A stretch of DNA of 45,178 nucleotides from Methylococcus sp. (GTDB lineage: Bacteria; Pseudomonadota; Gammaproteobacteria; Methylococcales; Methylococcaceae): positions 1 through 45,178 of the forward strand of contig QYQA01000062.1 in assembly GCA_007280285.1 (NCBI GenBank), given 5' to 3'. Shown one piece after another: positions 26,448 to 37,039 of the stretch; position 1 is the stretch's first letter, and every line of letters begins with the position of its first letter. The position numbers and the translations under genes are program-made. Under the pieces are notes generated by a model. It was not told where the DNA came from. It searched no databases and saw only the letters and a list, made by a program, of their open reading frames with translations.

Positions 26448-29275
26448 CAGTAATCCTGGTATCTGTAACCGTTAATGCTCCGCTGCAAGAAGGTATCCAC
26501 ATCATTGTTGAGCGAGGTAAGACCCTTGAGCTCGAGCTGGACAAAGATCGCGTTGCTGGCCGTGGCCGTTCCGTTCGAATTAATCGTATTAAGGAAACGT
26601 CGGCCAATGAGAGCAAATTTCCAACAGCAGGTTTCTCGCTCAAACCCCACAAAGCTCTCCAGCGTCGTGTTATTGAGGAACGAATACTCCCAGCGCCCAA
26701 TGCCATACCACCCGGCCAGGATAGGAAGACGCATGGAGACATCCGTCAGGTTAAGACAGCCATCATTGTTGGTTAAAACGCTGCTCGTACTTTGGTTGGG
26801 GGCACAGGTGTCGTAGTTCTGATTAGTACGATAACGATAGGCCACATTCAAAATCTGATTTTGCCTGTTATTGTATTGTAAGCCCACTTGACCACGCTGG
26901 ATCCGGTTCAATGAGGCGTTGTATTGGCCTGCCGAATAAAGCGACCAATCGTCCGTGACCGCCGTATAGATATCGCCAATGATATTAGAAAAACTTTGGC
27001 TATAGGTACTGGGCGCAGCCCCTATCCCCGTGACCGAGCGGTTACTGAAATAGGCGAGATTACCGAGGGTTGCCCTCACCCGCTCAACCCCTGTCGATTG
27101 GTCAATGAAACGCGACGTCACCGCCGCCGTCAGGTCATTGGCATCGCCAACGCGATCATAACCGACAAAGCGGTTCTCGCGAAAAAGCTGGTAGTAGGTA
27201 AAGTCGTAACTTTGGGTATCGAAAAGGGGAATATTTTCTTGGTTCGACTTCGGGATATAGACATAGAACAAACGAGGCTCAAGGGTTTGCTGAATCGACT
27301 TATCCCCAAGCAGAAATTCGTTGTCGAAGTAGGTTCCAGAGTCGAGAGATAAAATGGGCACAGCGAGTGTTTGACTGCTGCCGACTTGGGTATCGACCTT
27401 TGCCGTTTTCTGGAGCTGCTGCCAATACTCCGTGTTTTGCAAAGTATATTGATTAAAGGCAAAGGTGGCGCTCGGCTTGACAAAGCCAAAGCTGTTTTCC
27501 ATAGAGTAGCTCACTTTCGGGCGCATCAAAAAACGCTGCCCCGTGGTCATCTGGTTGCTGTCAGCCTGCAGGTCAGCGACCTGGGTCTGGTTCGAGAAGA
27601 TGAGACCAGAGTCCATCAGGTTATCGGCGAAACTATGCTCCAGCTTGGGGAGATAGAAATAGGGATACGCGGTTTTAGGGGTACTGGGATCGATGGTCTG
27701 GAAAAAATTGGCCGTAGAATTAAACAGACCGTAGGGTGAACTGTAGTTCACCTGCGCGATGCTTGCCACGTTTCGATAATCCACCTGCGACAACGAGGAT
27801 CCAAATTCGTTAAGGTAATTGGGATCAGAAACCCAGTTGCCATCAACATGGGCGGTGACATCTTCTGAAAAGCGGGAATCGTCGCGAAGCCCAAAGCGCC
27901 CCCGTGTAGTATGGGTTTGCGTATCCTCAGGAACAATCTCAGCGATGACCCGTCCTTGTGAGGTATCGTTGAGGTAACGAAATTCGTTGCGTAACTGAAA
28001 ACCACGCTTGGTGAGATAGCGCGGCTCAATGGTGTAATCAAGGTTCGACGCGATATTGTAATAATAGGGAATAGAAAAGGCCCCACCACCACCACCGGGC
28101 GCACTCCCCATGGAGGGGGTAAGGAACCCTGACACCCGCCGCCCATCGGTTGGAAATTCCATATAGGGCGACCAAAACATTGGAATATCCATAAACTCGA
28201 ACCAGGCATTGCGGGCTGTGGCGATCCCGGCCTCTTTGTTCATCTTGACGTTATCGGCATGCATCACCCAATCTTGATTGCCGGTCGGACAGGTCGTATA
28301 GCTCACCGTCTCATAGCGCGACAAGGACCCGCTATCGATATGGGTGACCCGAGAGGTCCCCCGTCCTGGCACGGCAGGCAGCATGAACTGGGTATTGCGG
28401 TAAACGCCGCGCCCTTCTTTGCCGTCCATGAACCCTGAATCACTGGCCATAATCATCGTCTTGTCTTGATAGAACACATTGCCATGCGCATTGACCGCAT
28501 CGGTTTTAAGGTTCCTCGTGATGTAGTCTGCCCAAAGGTGCTGGTCAGCCTTGATCATCTCCGTTGATCCTTTGAAATTAGTGACTTCATCCCCCAAAAG
28601 CTCGAAGAAATCGGAATGAATATCGACCGGCGCCTTGTTTCGCGCTAACCGCTCCTCCGGCGTCAAAATAAATTCCATGAGGGGCAGCGGCGCCTTGCGA
28701 CCCACTTTCGGGGCACAACTTCTAACCCAAGGATTGACCGGCAACTTACCCATCAGGCTCTCAAAGCGCTCCTCATCTTCCTGGGTCATATCCCGCGATT
28801 CCGCCCAATTCTCGGTCACCGCACCAGGCTCGCTGACCACATGGACAAAGCCACGCGGGTCGCGACCCGTGAGCGTGCAGGACCAGCCACGATCAGGCCC
28901 AGAATCCATCGCAGGCTGGCAGTTCCAGCCAGAAGTGCGGGCTTTCTCAGGATCACCCTGGGCGGTTGGTTCTTTAAAGCCCGTCTTATTATTGAGGAGT
29001 CCTGGACGATCTTCAGCCCCCGTCTTATCGCCAGAATCTGGATTATTAAGAGGATCATCAGCGGCTCCTACAGAAGGCTCCTCACCCAATTCGACACCAC
29101 TGTCAGCCGCCTCCTGAGTCTTCAAGGGATGCGCCAAAGGATCATTGGAGCCACAAACCCAGCGACCTTCTCGGTCCTTGTTGGCGCAATCCCAACCGGC
29201 CGCGAGAACGTGTTGATCCCAGCAACCTGAAACGAGTAGCCAGATCAAGGCGGCAGAGGAGACAAAGCGACCCAT
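26447..29275 (-). CDS. lptD: LPS-assembly protein LptD
   Basis: Outer membrane barrel that, with LptE, inserts lipopolysaccharide into the outer leaflet. The 942-residue product has a signal peptide (1-25), an OstA jellyroll domain in about 215-340 and a large C-terminal barrel. The adjacent Cys pair in ETCCWKFALIGRRF matches the C724-C725 pair of E. coli LptD, which forms interdomain disulfides with N-terminal Cys. The N-terminus is unusual: the module WxC-N10-WxC appears twice (Cys30/Cys41 and Cys119/Cys133), plus Cys187. I chose ATG at 29275 because the signal peptide begins there; the frame opens 16 codons further upstream. It heads the operon with surA, pdxA and rsmA. Confidence 0.95.
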   Translation of the reverse strand: MGRFVSSAALIWLLVSGCWDQHVLAAGWDCANKDREGRWVCGSNDPLAHPLKTQEAADSGVELGEEPSVGAADDPLNNPDSGDKTGAEDRPGLLNNKTGFKEPTAQGDPEKARTSGWNCQPAMDSGPDRGWSCTLTGRDPRGFVHVVSEPGAVTENWAESRDMTQEDEERFESLMGKLPVNPWVRSCAPKVGRKAPLPLMEFILTPEERLARNKAPVDIHSDFFELLGDEVTNFKGSTEMIKADQHLWADYITRNLKTDAVNAHGNVFYQDKTMIMASDSGFMDGKEGRGVYRNTQFMLPAVPGRGTSRVTHIDSGSLSRYETVSYTTCPTGNQDWVMHADNVKMNKEAGIATARNAWFEFMDIPMFWSPYMEFPTDGRRVSGFLTPSMGSAPGGGGGAFSIPYYYNIASNLDYTIEPRYLTKRGFQLRNEFRYLNDTSQGRVIAEIVPEDTQTHTTRGRFGLRDDSRFSEDVTAHVDGNWVSDPNYLNEFGSSLSQVDYRNVASIAQVNYSSPYGLFNSTANFFQTIDPSTPKTAYPYFYLPKLEHSFADNLMDSGLIFSNQTQVADLQADSNQMTTGQRFLMRPKVSYSMENSFGFVKPSATFAFNQYTLQNTEYWQQLQKTAKVDTQVGSSQTLAVPILSLDSGTYFDNEFLLGDKSIQQTLEPRLFYVYIPKSNQENIPLFDTQSYDFTYYQLFRENRFVGYDRVGDANDLTAAVTSRFIDQSTGVERVRATLGNLAYFSNRSVTGIGAAPSTYSQSFSNIIGDIYTAVTDDWSLYSAGQYNASLNRIQRGQVGLQYNNRQNQILNVAYRYRTNQNYDTCAPNQSTSSVLTNNDGCLNLTDVSMRLPILAGWYGIGRWEYSFLNNTTLESFVGFERETCCWKFALIGRRFLNTINSNGTATASNAIFVQLELKGLTSLNNDVDTFLQRSINGYRYQDY

Positions 29276-29427
29276 GGATAGGCTAGGCAACCCGTGATGG
29301 CAAAAAGTTAACCCGCGCCGCAAAAAGCCCTTGGAACTTCAGGATCATGAACAGAAAATCCGTGAGACATGCTCGTCGGGCAGCACGCTTTGTGATGAAA
29401 TAACCAATTAGAGGCCTTTCATTTTAC

Positions 29428-29456
29428 CCCAACCGTTCGTTTGGGTAATTTTTTTT
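29428..29456 (+). terminator. Terminator-like hairpin with T8 just before amgK
   Basis: CCCAA (29428-29432) pairs with TTGGG (29441-29445), loop of eight, then TAA and eight Ts (29449-29456). On the plus strand this is a rho-independent terminator form, but the next plus-strand gene, amgK, starts only 21 bases later and no plus-strand gene lies just upstream. An attenuator, or the end of a small RNA, would explain it. Confidence 0.45.
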
Positions 29457-29477
29457 ATCCGCTCACTAACGATCGAC

Positions 29478-30491
29478 ATGCCCCCTTCCGACGACCGCTA
29501 CCAGCTCATGATGCAGTGGCTAGAAACCGACCTAGGTCTCGCCATTAAAACCATTCAGCCGGCCTCCACCGACGCGAGTTTCAGACGCTATTTCCGGGCT
29601 GAGATCGGCCATCAATCTTATATCGTGATGGATGCACCGCCCCCCAAGGAAGATGTTCGGCCCTTTATCAGGATCCAAGGATTTCTTGCCCAGGCCGGCC
29701 TCAAGACCCCCGCGATTGAAGCGAGTCATCCGGATCAAGGATTTCTGCTGCTCGGCGACCTCGGGCAGGTCAGTTTTCTGGACGCACTCGATGAAGACTC
29801 GGTTGATCTCCTTTATGAGAGCGCGATGAAGAGCCTCTTGGCCCTTACGACCCGCGCATCGATCCTTGAAAGCGGCTTACCGCCCTATGACGAGGCGCTG
29901 CTCCGGCGGGAACTTGATCTCTTTCCAACCTGGTGCCTTAAGGATTTTCTCGGCCTTGAGATGTCCCTTAACGACCAGAACATCCTCTCAAGGACCTTTG
30001 ATGCCTTAGTTCAGTCAGCCCTCGACCAGCCGCGCGTGGTCGTCCATCGTGATTTCCACTCACGCAATCTGATGATGCCCCCAGAAGAGGGTCCCGGGGT
30101 GCTCGACTTCCAAGACGCCGTCGTCGGACCGATCACCTATGACCTGGTCTCCCTCTTGAGGGACTGCTACATCGAATGGGCCCCTCAGCGCGTCGATGCC
30201 TGGGTCAAAGGCTATCACGCGAGCCTTTTAAGCCATCCACTGATGCGAGAGATCGATCTTCCTCTCTTTATGCGCTGGTTTGATCTCATGGGCATGCAGC
30301 GACATCTCAAGGCCGCCGGCATCTTCTGCCGATTGAAGATCAGAGACCAGAAGCCCTCCTACCTCCAAGATCTGCCAAGAACTCTGGGTTATGTGGTGTC
30401 AGTAGGGCAACGCTATCCTGAATTCAACCCCTTTATTCATCTCATGACCGATCGCGTGCTGCCTCCTATTCAAGGGAAGATTTCATCATGA
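29478..30491 (+). CDS. amgK: N-acetylmuramate/N-acetylglucosamine kinase AmgK
   Basis: Phosphorylates MurNAc or GlcNAc at the anomeric position in the cell-wall recycling route that bypasses MurB-type synthesis. The 337-residue product is an aminoglycoside phosphotransferase-like kinase: N-lobe with STDASFRRYFRAE and YIVMDAPPPKEDV, catalytic loop HRDFHSRNL at residues 190-198 and the metal-binding LDFQDAV at 209-215. It overlaps murU by four bases (ATGA) and lies divergent from lptD, the arrangement known in Pseudomonas. MupP, the phosphatase of this pathway, is not seen here. Confidence 0.9.
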   Translation: MPPSDDRYQLMMQWLETDLGLAIKTIQPASTDASFRRYFRAEIGHQSYIVMDAPPPKEDVRPFIRIQGFLAQAGLKTPAIEASHPDQGFLLLGDLGQVSFLDALDEDSVDLLYESAMKSLLALTTRASILESGLPPYDEALLRRELDLFPTWCLKDFLGLEMSLNDQNILSRTFDALVQSALDQPRVVVHRDFHSRNLMMPPEEGPGVLDFQDAVVGPITYDLVSLLRDCYIEWAPQRVDAWVKGYHASLLSHPLMREIDLPLFMRWFDLMGMQRHLKAAGIFCRLKIRDQKPSYLQDLPRTLGYVVSVGQRYPEFNPFIHLMTDRVLPPIQGKISS

Positions 30492-31153
30492 GAGCTATGA
30501 TCCTGGCTGCGGGGCGTGGCGAAAGAATGCGGCCCTTAACCGACCATACCCCCAAGCCCCTGCTGACGGCTGGGGGGCAGCCACTCATCGTTCACCTGAT
30601 TCGAAACCTCGTAGCCGGGGGTATTTCGGACATCATCGTCAACACGGCCCACCTTGGCCATCAGATCAGTGCGGCGCTGGGTGATGGCCAAGCCTTTGGG
30701 GCTCTCATCCGTTATTCCCGTGAGACCGAGGCGCTTGAAACCGGTGGCGGCATCTTGAAAGCGTTGCCCCTGCTCGGCGATGATCCCTTTCTGGTGATCA
30801 ATGGCGATATTGGCACGGATTTTCCGCTTGGCCGCTTGAAAGACCACGCCATCGATCTCGCTCATTTGATTCTGGTCCAAAATCCCCCACACCATCCGAA
30901 CGGCGACTTTGGTCTCCACCATGGCAAGGCCATGGATAGCGGAGAGCCCCGCTATACCTTTGGCGGTATCGGGCTTTATCGGCCTAGCCTTTTCAAAGCG
31001 TGCCCACCGGGGCGATTCCCGCTGGCCCCTCTGCTGCGGAATGCCATGGCACAGGAGGCCGTCAGCGCGGAACTTTACCAGGGACTCTGGATGGACATCG
31101 GAACCATGGAGCGACTCAATGCCTTTGATGCCCTCCTCGCTGAGAGTCCCTAA
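30488..31153 (+). CDS. murU: N-acetylmuramate alpha-1-phosphate uridylyltransferase MurU
   Basis: Joins UTP and MurNAc 1-phosphate to form UDP-MurNAc for peptidoglycan. The 221-residue product is a sugar nucleotidyltransferase with the signature MILAAGRGERMRPLTDHTPKPLL at its start, IIVNTAHLGHQI and the metal-binding FLVINGDIGTDFPL. Length and genetic pairing with amgK separate it from glucose-1-phosphate thymidylyltransferases. The stop is seven bases from the convergent asnB stop with no terminator between them. Confidence 0.88.
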   Translation: MRAMILAAGRGERMRPLTDHTPKPLLTAGGQPLIVHLIRNLVAGGISDIIVNTAHLGHQISAALGDGQAFGALIRYSRETEALETGGGILKALPLLGDDPFLVINGDIGTDFPLGRLKDHAIDLAHLILVQNPPHHPNGDFGLHHGKAMDSGEPRYTFGGIGLYRPSLFKACPPGRFPLAPLLRNAMAQEAVSAELYQGLWMDIGTMERLNAFDALLAESP

Positions 31154-31160
31154 TAATCCA

Positions 31161-32993
31161 TCAGTTTTCGGCCAGCCACTCCAGCCACACGCTCATAACG
31201 ATCAGCGCCCAGACCGCCCGGCCATGGTCGACCTGGCGCGCGAGATGCTCGTTGAGGAGTCCCAGCGCCGCGGATGGGTCGATCCCGACCTGAAGAAGCC
31301 TTGGATGGCGAAGCGCTTCCCGAGCAAAGCCCTCAAGAGGCCCACGAAGCCACGCACTCAAGGGCACTGAGAGGCCTCGTTTTTTTCGGTAGACGATGCT
31401 TTTGGGCAGATAGCTGCTCGCGTATCGCTTGAGGAACCGCTTGGTCTCAATGCCCTTGACCCGCTCAGTCGCCGGGAGGCTGGCGGCAAATTCCATAACC
31501 GCCAGATCCAAAAATGGGGCACGCAATTCCAAAGCCGAATGCATGCTCGCCCGATCTGCCTTGGTCAACAGCCCCTCAGCAAGCGAACACTCAAGATCAT
31601 AACGCTGGATCATATCCAACAAAGGCTCCCCCTCTAAGGCGGGCCCATCAAGCCATGCCGGTCGCACGCCGAGACGCGCCATAAGGCTCGGCGGCAGACT
31701 GGAATTCCACAGCACATGGCGCTTCAGTCCATCAAGATGATCGCCCTCGACAAATCGCTTTAGGAGGAAGGACAGGGTCACCTTTTTATCGCTGGGAGGC
31801 CAGCGATGGACCTGATCACGGATCAGCGCTCTCAGCCAAGCAGGCAGCCGGGCGTAATGTTCCGCATAGCCAGCACCAAAATAGGTGGGATAACCCCCAA
31901 ACAACTCATCAGCCCCTTCGCCTGAAAGCGACAGTCTAATATCCCTGGACGCCCGCTCAGAGAGCAGCGCAGTCGGCATCCAAGCCGGATCAGCCAGAGG
32001 TTCACCCGACGTTCTCACCACGTCGCGAAGCAGCCTTGGAATATCCTCAGGCTCTACCCAAACCGGCACATAATCGATCTTAAGATCACGGGCGACCTGC
32101 TCTGCATAAAGACCCTCATCAAAGGAATCCTCCCTGAACCTTAGTCCGTAAGCGGTTAATGATTTATCCGGATGGAGATGTCGGGTGACCGCAGCGATCA
32201 GAGAAGAATCAACGCCACCACTCAGAAAGAGACCCACCGGCACATCCACATCACTCTGGCGGCGGACGGCCTCTTTGAAAAGACCATCAAACACCTCCAG
32301 TGAAGGTTCTGAGGGCCTACAACGAGGCCAGCGCCAGTAGCTCCTCCGGCGGACGCCTTCGGCATTGAGAACCACGACCTCGGCGGGACCCACCTTTTGG
32401 ATGCCCATCATTGGGGTATCGGGGGCCGTAAAATATCCGAGCTGGAGATATCGGGCTAGCGCCTCAACATCAGGCATCCGAGGCGACTCTTCGGCCGCAG
32501 CCATCGCCGCAAGCTGTGATCCAAAAATCGCTTTGCCTTGAGTCCAGCAATAAAACAGGGGGCGCTCACCGGCGCGATCTCTCGCGAGCAGTAATTGCTG
32601 CCGGGAAGGGTCCCAAACAGCTATGGCAAAAGCGCCGATCAATTGATCAACAAAAGCCTCACCCAGTTCAAGATAGAGTCCTGGGAGAACGGCGACATCG
32701 GTATCTTCAAAAACCGGTCGCCCGCGCTCTTGGAGGAAGACTCTCAAGGCTTGATGATTATCGATTTCTCCATTACAAACGACCATCACCCCAGTGGCTT
32801 CATCGACCAGAGGCTGTTGCCCGCTGGTCAAACCACGAATGGTCAAGCGGGCCATACCCAAAGTCGCTTGGGCATCGGATCGCAGCCAATGACCATCGGG
32901 CCCGCGATGAACCAGTCGATCGAGCATGGCGGGAACCGGGTTCATCGGCGCTGCCGCATCCTGCCAAAGAATCTGCCCGCAGATGCCGCACAT
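31161..32993 (-). CDS. asnB: Glutamine-hydrolysing asparagine synthetase
   Basis: Makes asparagine from aspartate, ATP and glutamine, or possibly amidates a sugar or peptide. The 610-residue product begins with MCGICG, so the processed N-terminal Cys is the glutaminase nucleophile; the frame runs further upstream but MCGICG at 32993 decides the start. A class II amidotransferase domain (about 1-190) is followed by the synthetase domain with the PP-loop LFLSGGVDSSLIAAV near 250, and SGEGADELFGGYPTYF. Such proteins are often part of surface polysaccharide loci; here the gene starts one base after the ArnT-like gene, so both are probably one transcript. Confidence 0.9.
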   Translation of the reverse strand: MCGICGQILWQDAAAPMNPVPAMLDRLVHRGPDGHWLRSDAQATLGMARLTIRGLTSGQQPLVDEATGVMVVCNGEIDNHQALRVFLQERGRPVFEDTDVAVLPGLYLELGEAFVDQLIGAFAIAVWDPSRQQLLLARDRAGERPLFYCWTQGKAIFGSQLAAMAAAEESPRMPDVEALARYLQLGYFTAPDTPMMGIQKVGPAEVVVLNAEGVRRRSYWRWPRCRPSEPSLEVFDGLFKEAVRRQSDVDVPVGLFLSGGVDSSLIAAVTRHLHPDKSLTAYGLRFREDSFDEGLYAEQVARDLKIDYVPVWVEPEDIPRLLRDVVRTSGEPLADPAWMPTALLSERASRDIRLSLSGEGADELFGGYPTYFGAGYAEHYARLPAWLRALIRDQVHRWPPSDKKVTLSFLLKRFVEGDHLDGLKRHVLWNSSLPPSLMARLGVRPAWLDGPALEGEPLLDMIQRYDLECSLAEGLLTKADRASMHSALELRAPFLDLAVMEFAASLPATERVKGIETKRFLKRYASSYLPKSIVYRKKRGLSVPLSAWLRGPLEGFAREALRHPRLLQVGIDPSAALGLLNEHLARQVDHGRAVWALIVMSVWLEWLAEN

Positions 32994-32994
32994 C

Positions 32995-34743
32995 TTAGTG
33001 ATTTCCAGCCGGTAAGAGGACCCCGAAATAACCGTTGGCGAGGGGCACGACAGAAGCACCGACCCGATCCCCCCTCAGCACCAACTCCTCACGGCGCTCA
33101 CCCGTGGCCATCAAAAAGAGAGGATGCTCTGTCCTTGAAAGATAGGTTTCCCTCAAGGCCCAAGGCACCAATTGAGTGGGCCAGCTTTTTCCAGAAGCCA
33201 GCGAAAAAATCACATAGTTACTCGTCAACTCTCTGCCTTCCTCGGTGAACACAGTCACCAAGCGCCCAAGATAGAACGGAACGCCAGACGGCATGCAGGC
33301 AAGACAGGCTATCTCCGTCTCCTGGGTCAGCGTAGAAGGCAGTCGATTCACCAGGGTGAGACCCGACTTAATCGCTGCATGCCGGGGAATCACTTCAAAA
33401 TTAAGCGTCAACAAGAGAACCGGGAAGATCAGATACGCCGCCACGGCGCCCCGTGCACTGTGCGTGAAAAAGGCTATAAAAGCCATCACAGCGGTGGCGC
33501 CCAGCGACAGGATAAAGCCTGGAAATAGGGGTGCGAACTGCATCAGGGCGACCGGCGTCAGCCAACGCGGCGTGGGAACATCCCCCGGGTTGAACATAAA
33601 AATTAACAGGGGACACAGCAGCAGCAACGACACCATCCCCAGCATCAGGGCACCTCGTCGAACCAGGTCCAGCGCCACCGAATCATCCCCCTCAAGGGCG
33701 CGCGCCAGGATTCTCGCCACCAGAACACCGAGCGCGATGACCCCGGTCAAAATGTAACCTGGCAACTTAGACTGGGACAGCGAAAAGAAAATAACGACCA
33801 CCAAGGCCCAAACGATGAACAGTCGGTCCGCGCGCTGAAGATCAAACCGTCGCTGGATCAATTGTCGCATCGCCGCGGGAAGTAAGGTGCTCCAGGTAAA
33901 GAAGCAGCCCGCGATAATGGCGGCGTAATACCAGGCGGGTTGGGTTCGGCGGAACTCGGTGGTTGTAAAACGGGCGATGGACTCCTTCATGATCCCGTAG
34001 TAGGGGAAATCCGGGCATTCCAGCGAAAGGCCAACAAACCACGGCAAGACCACCCCGAGAAACACGAGGATGTGCCAGGGATGAAAGAAGGATCGGATGG
34101 CTCGACCATGACGCTCTAGCCCATGAAAGACGGCCATGACCAAGAGTGGAACCAAAAATCCCACGGGGCCCTTTACCAGCGTTGCCAAGCCAGCGCATAG
34201 GGTCGCTAAAAGATAACGCTGACGCCTTTTTGCGCCAGTGACCTCCTCCGCGAGATAAGCAAGAAGAATAGCCGCCGAAACCCAAAGGGCCAGCATCATG
34301 TCGAAAATGACGATTTTTGAAAACGCCATAAAGAGCGGGGTTGAGGCGACCACGACCCCGGCGATCGCAGCCGTTAGACGCCCGTAGGTCCTATGGCAGA
34401 AGGCCATCAGCATGAGCAGCAACGCAAAAGCCGACAGCGCCGAAGGGAGCCTGGCAGCCGCCTCGTTATCGCCGAAGGCCGCCAACGAAAGCGCTGTCGC
34501 CTTGAAAAAGAAGGCCGGCTTATCAAGATAGACCGCCCCATCATAGGTCGGCACTAACCAGCGACCATCGATTTTCATCTCCCGAGCCACCTCAGCATTC
34601 CGCCCTTCATCCGGAGACAATAAGGGGAAGTCGCCCAAGTGAGAGAATGTCGCCCAGGCAGCAAACAACACGGCGATGAGAAGGATAGGAAGACCGGTCT
34701 CCTTGGGAGACCGGTCAGTAAAAAACGTCTTCAAGGGCTTCAT
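32995..34743 (-). CDS. ArnT-family (GT83) inner membrane glycosyltransferase
   Basis: Polytopic membrane enzyme that transfers a sugar from an undecaprenyl-phosphate donor to a periplasmic acceptor. The 582-residue product has a periplasmic first loop with SPDEGRNAEVAREM (residues 44-57; Asp/Glu catalytic type) and LDKPAFFFKA, followed by about 11-12 transmembrane segments and a C-terminal soluble part. It resembles ArnT (L-Ara4N to lipid A), but no arn genes are near, so donor and acceptor are unknown. It sits between the histidine phosphatase (79 bases upstream) and asnB (one base downstream). Confidence 0.82.
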   Translation of the reverse strand: MKPLKTFFTDRSPKETGLPILLIAVLFAAWATFSHLGDFPLLSPDEGRNAEVAREMKIDGRWLVPTYDGAVYLDKPAFFFKATALSLAAFGDNEAAARLPSALSAFALLLMLMAFCHRTYGRLTAAIAGVVVASTPLFMAFSKIVIFDMMLALWVSAAILLAYLAEEVTGAKRRQRYLLATLCAGLATLVKGPVGFLVPLLVMAVFHGLERHGRAIRSFFHPWHILVFLGVVLPWFVGLSLECPDFPYYGIMKESIARFTTTEFRRTQPAWYYAAIIAGCFFTWSTLLPAAMRQLIQRRFDLQRADRLFIVWALVVVIFFSLSQSKLPGYILTGVIALGVLVARILARALEGDDSVALDLVRRGALMLGMVSLLLLCPLLIFMFNPGDVPTPRWLTPVALMQFAPLFPGFILSLGATAVMAFIAFFTHSARGAVAAYLIFPVLLLTLNFEVIPRHAAIKSGLTLVNRLPSTLTQETEIACLACMPSGVPFYLGRLVTVFTEEGRELTSNYVIFSLASGKSWPTQLVPWALRETYLSRTEHPLFLMATGERREELVLRGDRVGASVVPLANGYFGVLLPAGNH

Positions 34744-34822
34744 ACTTTTAAATACGATTGGAAGAGGGCTTTGCTAAAAGCGCCATCAGTTGCCGGCGAG
34801 ATCAAGCGGCATCGAAAGACCT

Positions 34823-35442
34823 TCAAATCGAGAGTGACCCCGCATGAAAAACCAGTCGACCAAGAAACTCTTCTCCTTGCTCAGCAAACTCGACCCGGGT
34901 CACACAAGCGGTGCCGACCTTGATCCTAAAAAGATGTGATAACGGAACCTCAAGGATATGGGCGATGACCATCCGGATAATACCCGCGTGGCAAACAATC
35001 AGGAGATGCTGACCGGCGTGACGCTCGAGAATATCGGACAGCGCATCGGTGACGCGTTTGCGGAATTCTGCCAACCCCTCGGCGCCATCGGGTCTGGTCG
35101 TTGTCGGATCCCTATAGAATCGCTGAACCAGCCCCGGATCAAAGCGGCTGATTTCTTCCCGCGTCTTGCCCTGCCATTCGCCAAAGCCAATTTCCTTTAG
35201 CCGGTCATCCATCGCGAGTGGGATGCCAGACCGTTCGCTGACGTCCTCAGCGAAGGCCCGACAACGCAAGAGCGGGGAGCTGATAATCGCATCCCAGGGC
35301 GTTTCTTGGCCAATGGCCTTGCGCATCTCCTGCCAACCAGCATGACTTAAAGGGTCGTCCATCTGCCCCCGATAGCGAATACCGCCGACCGGCTCGCCGT
35401 GACGGACGAGGTCAATGAGCGTGGTGATCCGCTCACCCGTGA

Positions 35443-35446
<4 letters not shown>
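34823..35446 (-). CDS. Histidine phosphatase family protein (CobC/phosphoglycerate mutase-like)
   Basis: Two-histidine phosphatase. The 207-residue product has LVRHGEP, with the phospho-acceptor His16, the [15 protein letters not shown] block, and CHAGIIRMV with the second His153. The GEWQGK segment and size resemble alpha-ribazole phosphatase (CobC), but no cobalamin genes are in the window, so the substrate is not assignable. The TTG start at 35446 overlaps the argH stop by four bases (TTGA). It is followed by 79 non-coding bases and the ArnT-like gene. Confidence 0.85.
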
Positions 35447-36840
<1,394 letters not shown>

Positions 36841-36870
36841 TGATCTCTCAACGGAAAGGTTCTAAGGTGC

Positions 36871-36924
36871 ATTATAGCGCGATCAACCACACCCATCCTG
36901 AGGATTTTAGCCCGAGGATCCTCA
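36871..36924 (-). promoter_or_regulatory. Candidate argH promoter and adjacent dyad
   Basis: On the minus strand a perfect TATAAT (36876-36871) lies about 30 bases before the argH ATG; no good -35 is present. In the -35 area and upstream is the 7-bp inverted repeat TGAGGAT (36899-36905) / ATCCTCA (36918-36924), which could bind an activator. It is not an ARG box. Confidence 0.35.
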
Positions 36925-37039
36925 AGACCCTCTGTTGATGGCCTTTTTGATCATGCCGTCTACGGTGATGGAACGATGAATGATTCCTAAGCCTTCTCAC
37001 GTTTGATAGGATCGTCACAAAAAGTCGGAACCGTAACAG

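Noticed and set aside
29335-29341. GGAACTT resembling a sigmaE -35 in the lptD-amgK gap
   Set aside because: It points toward amgK, not lptD, and no sigmaE -10 is found at the required distance.
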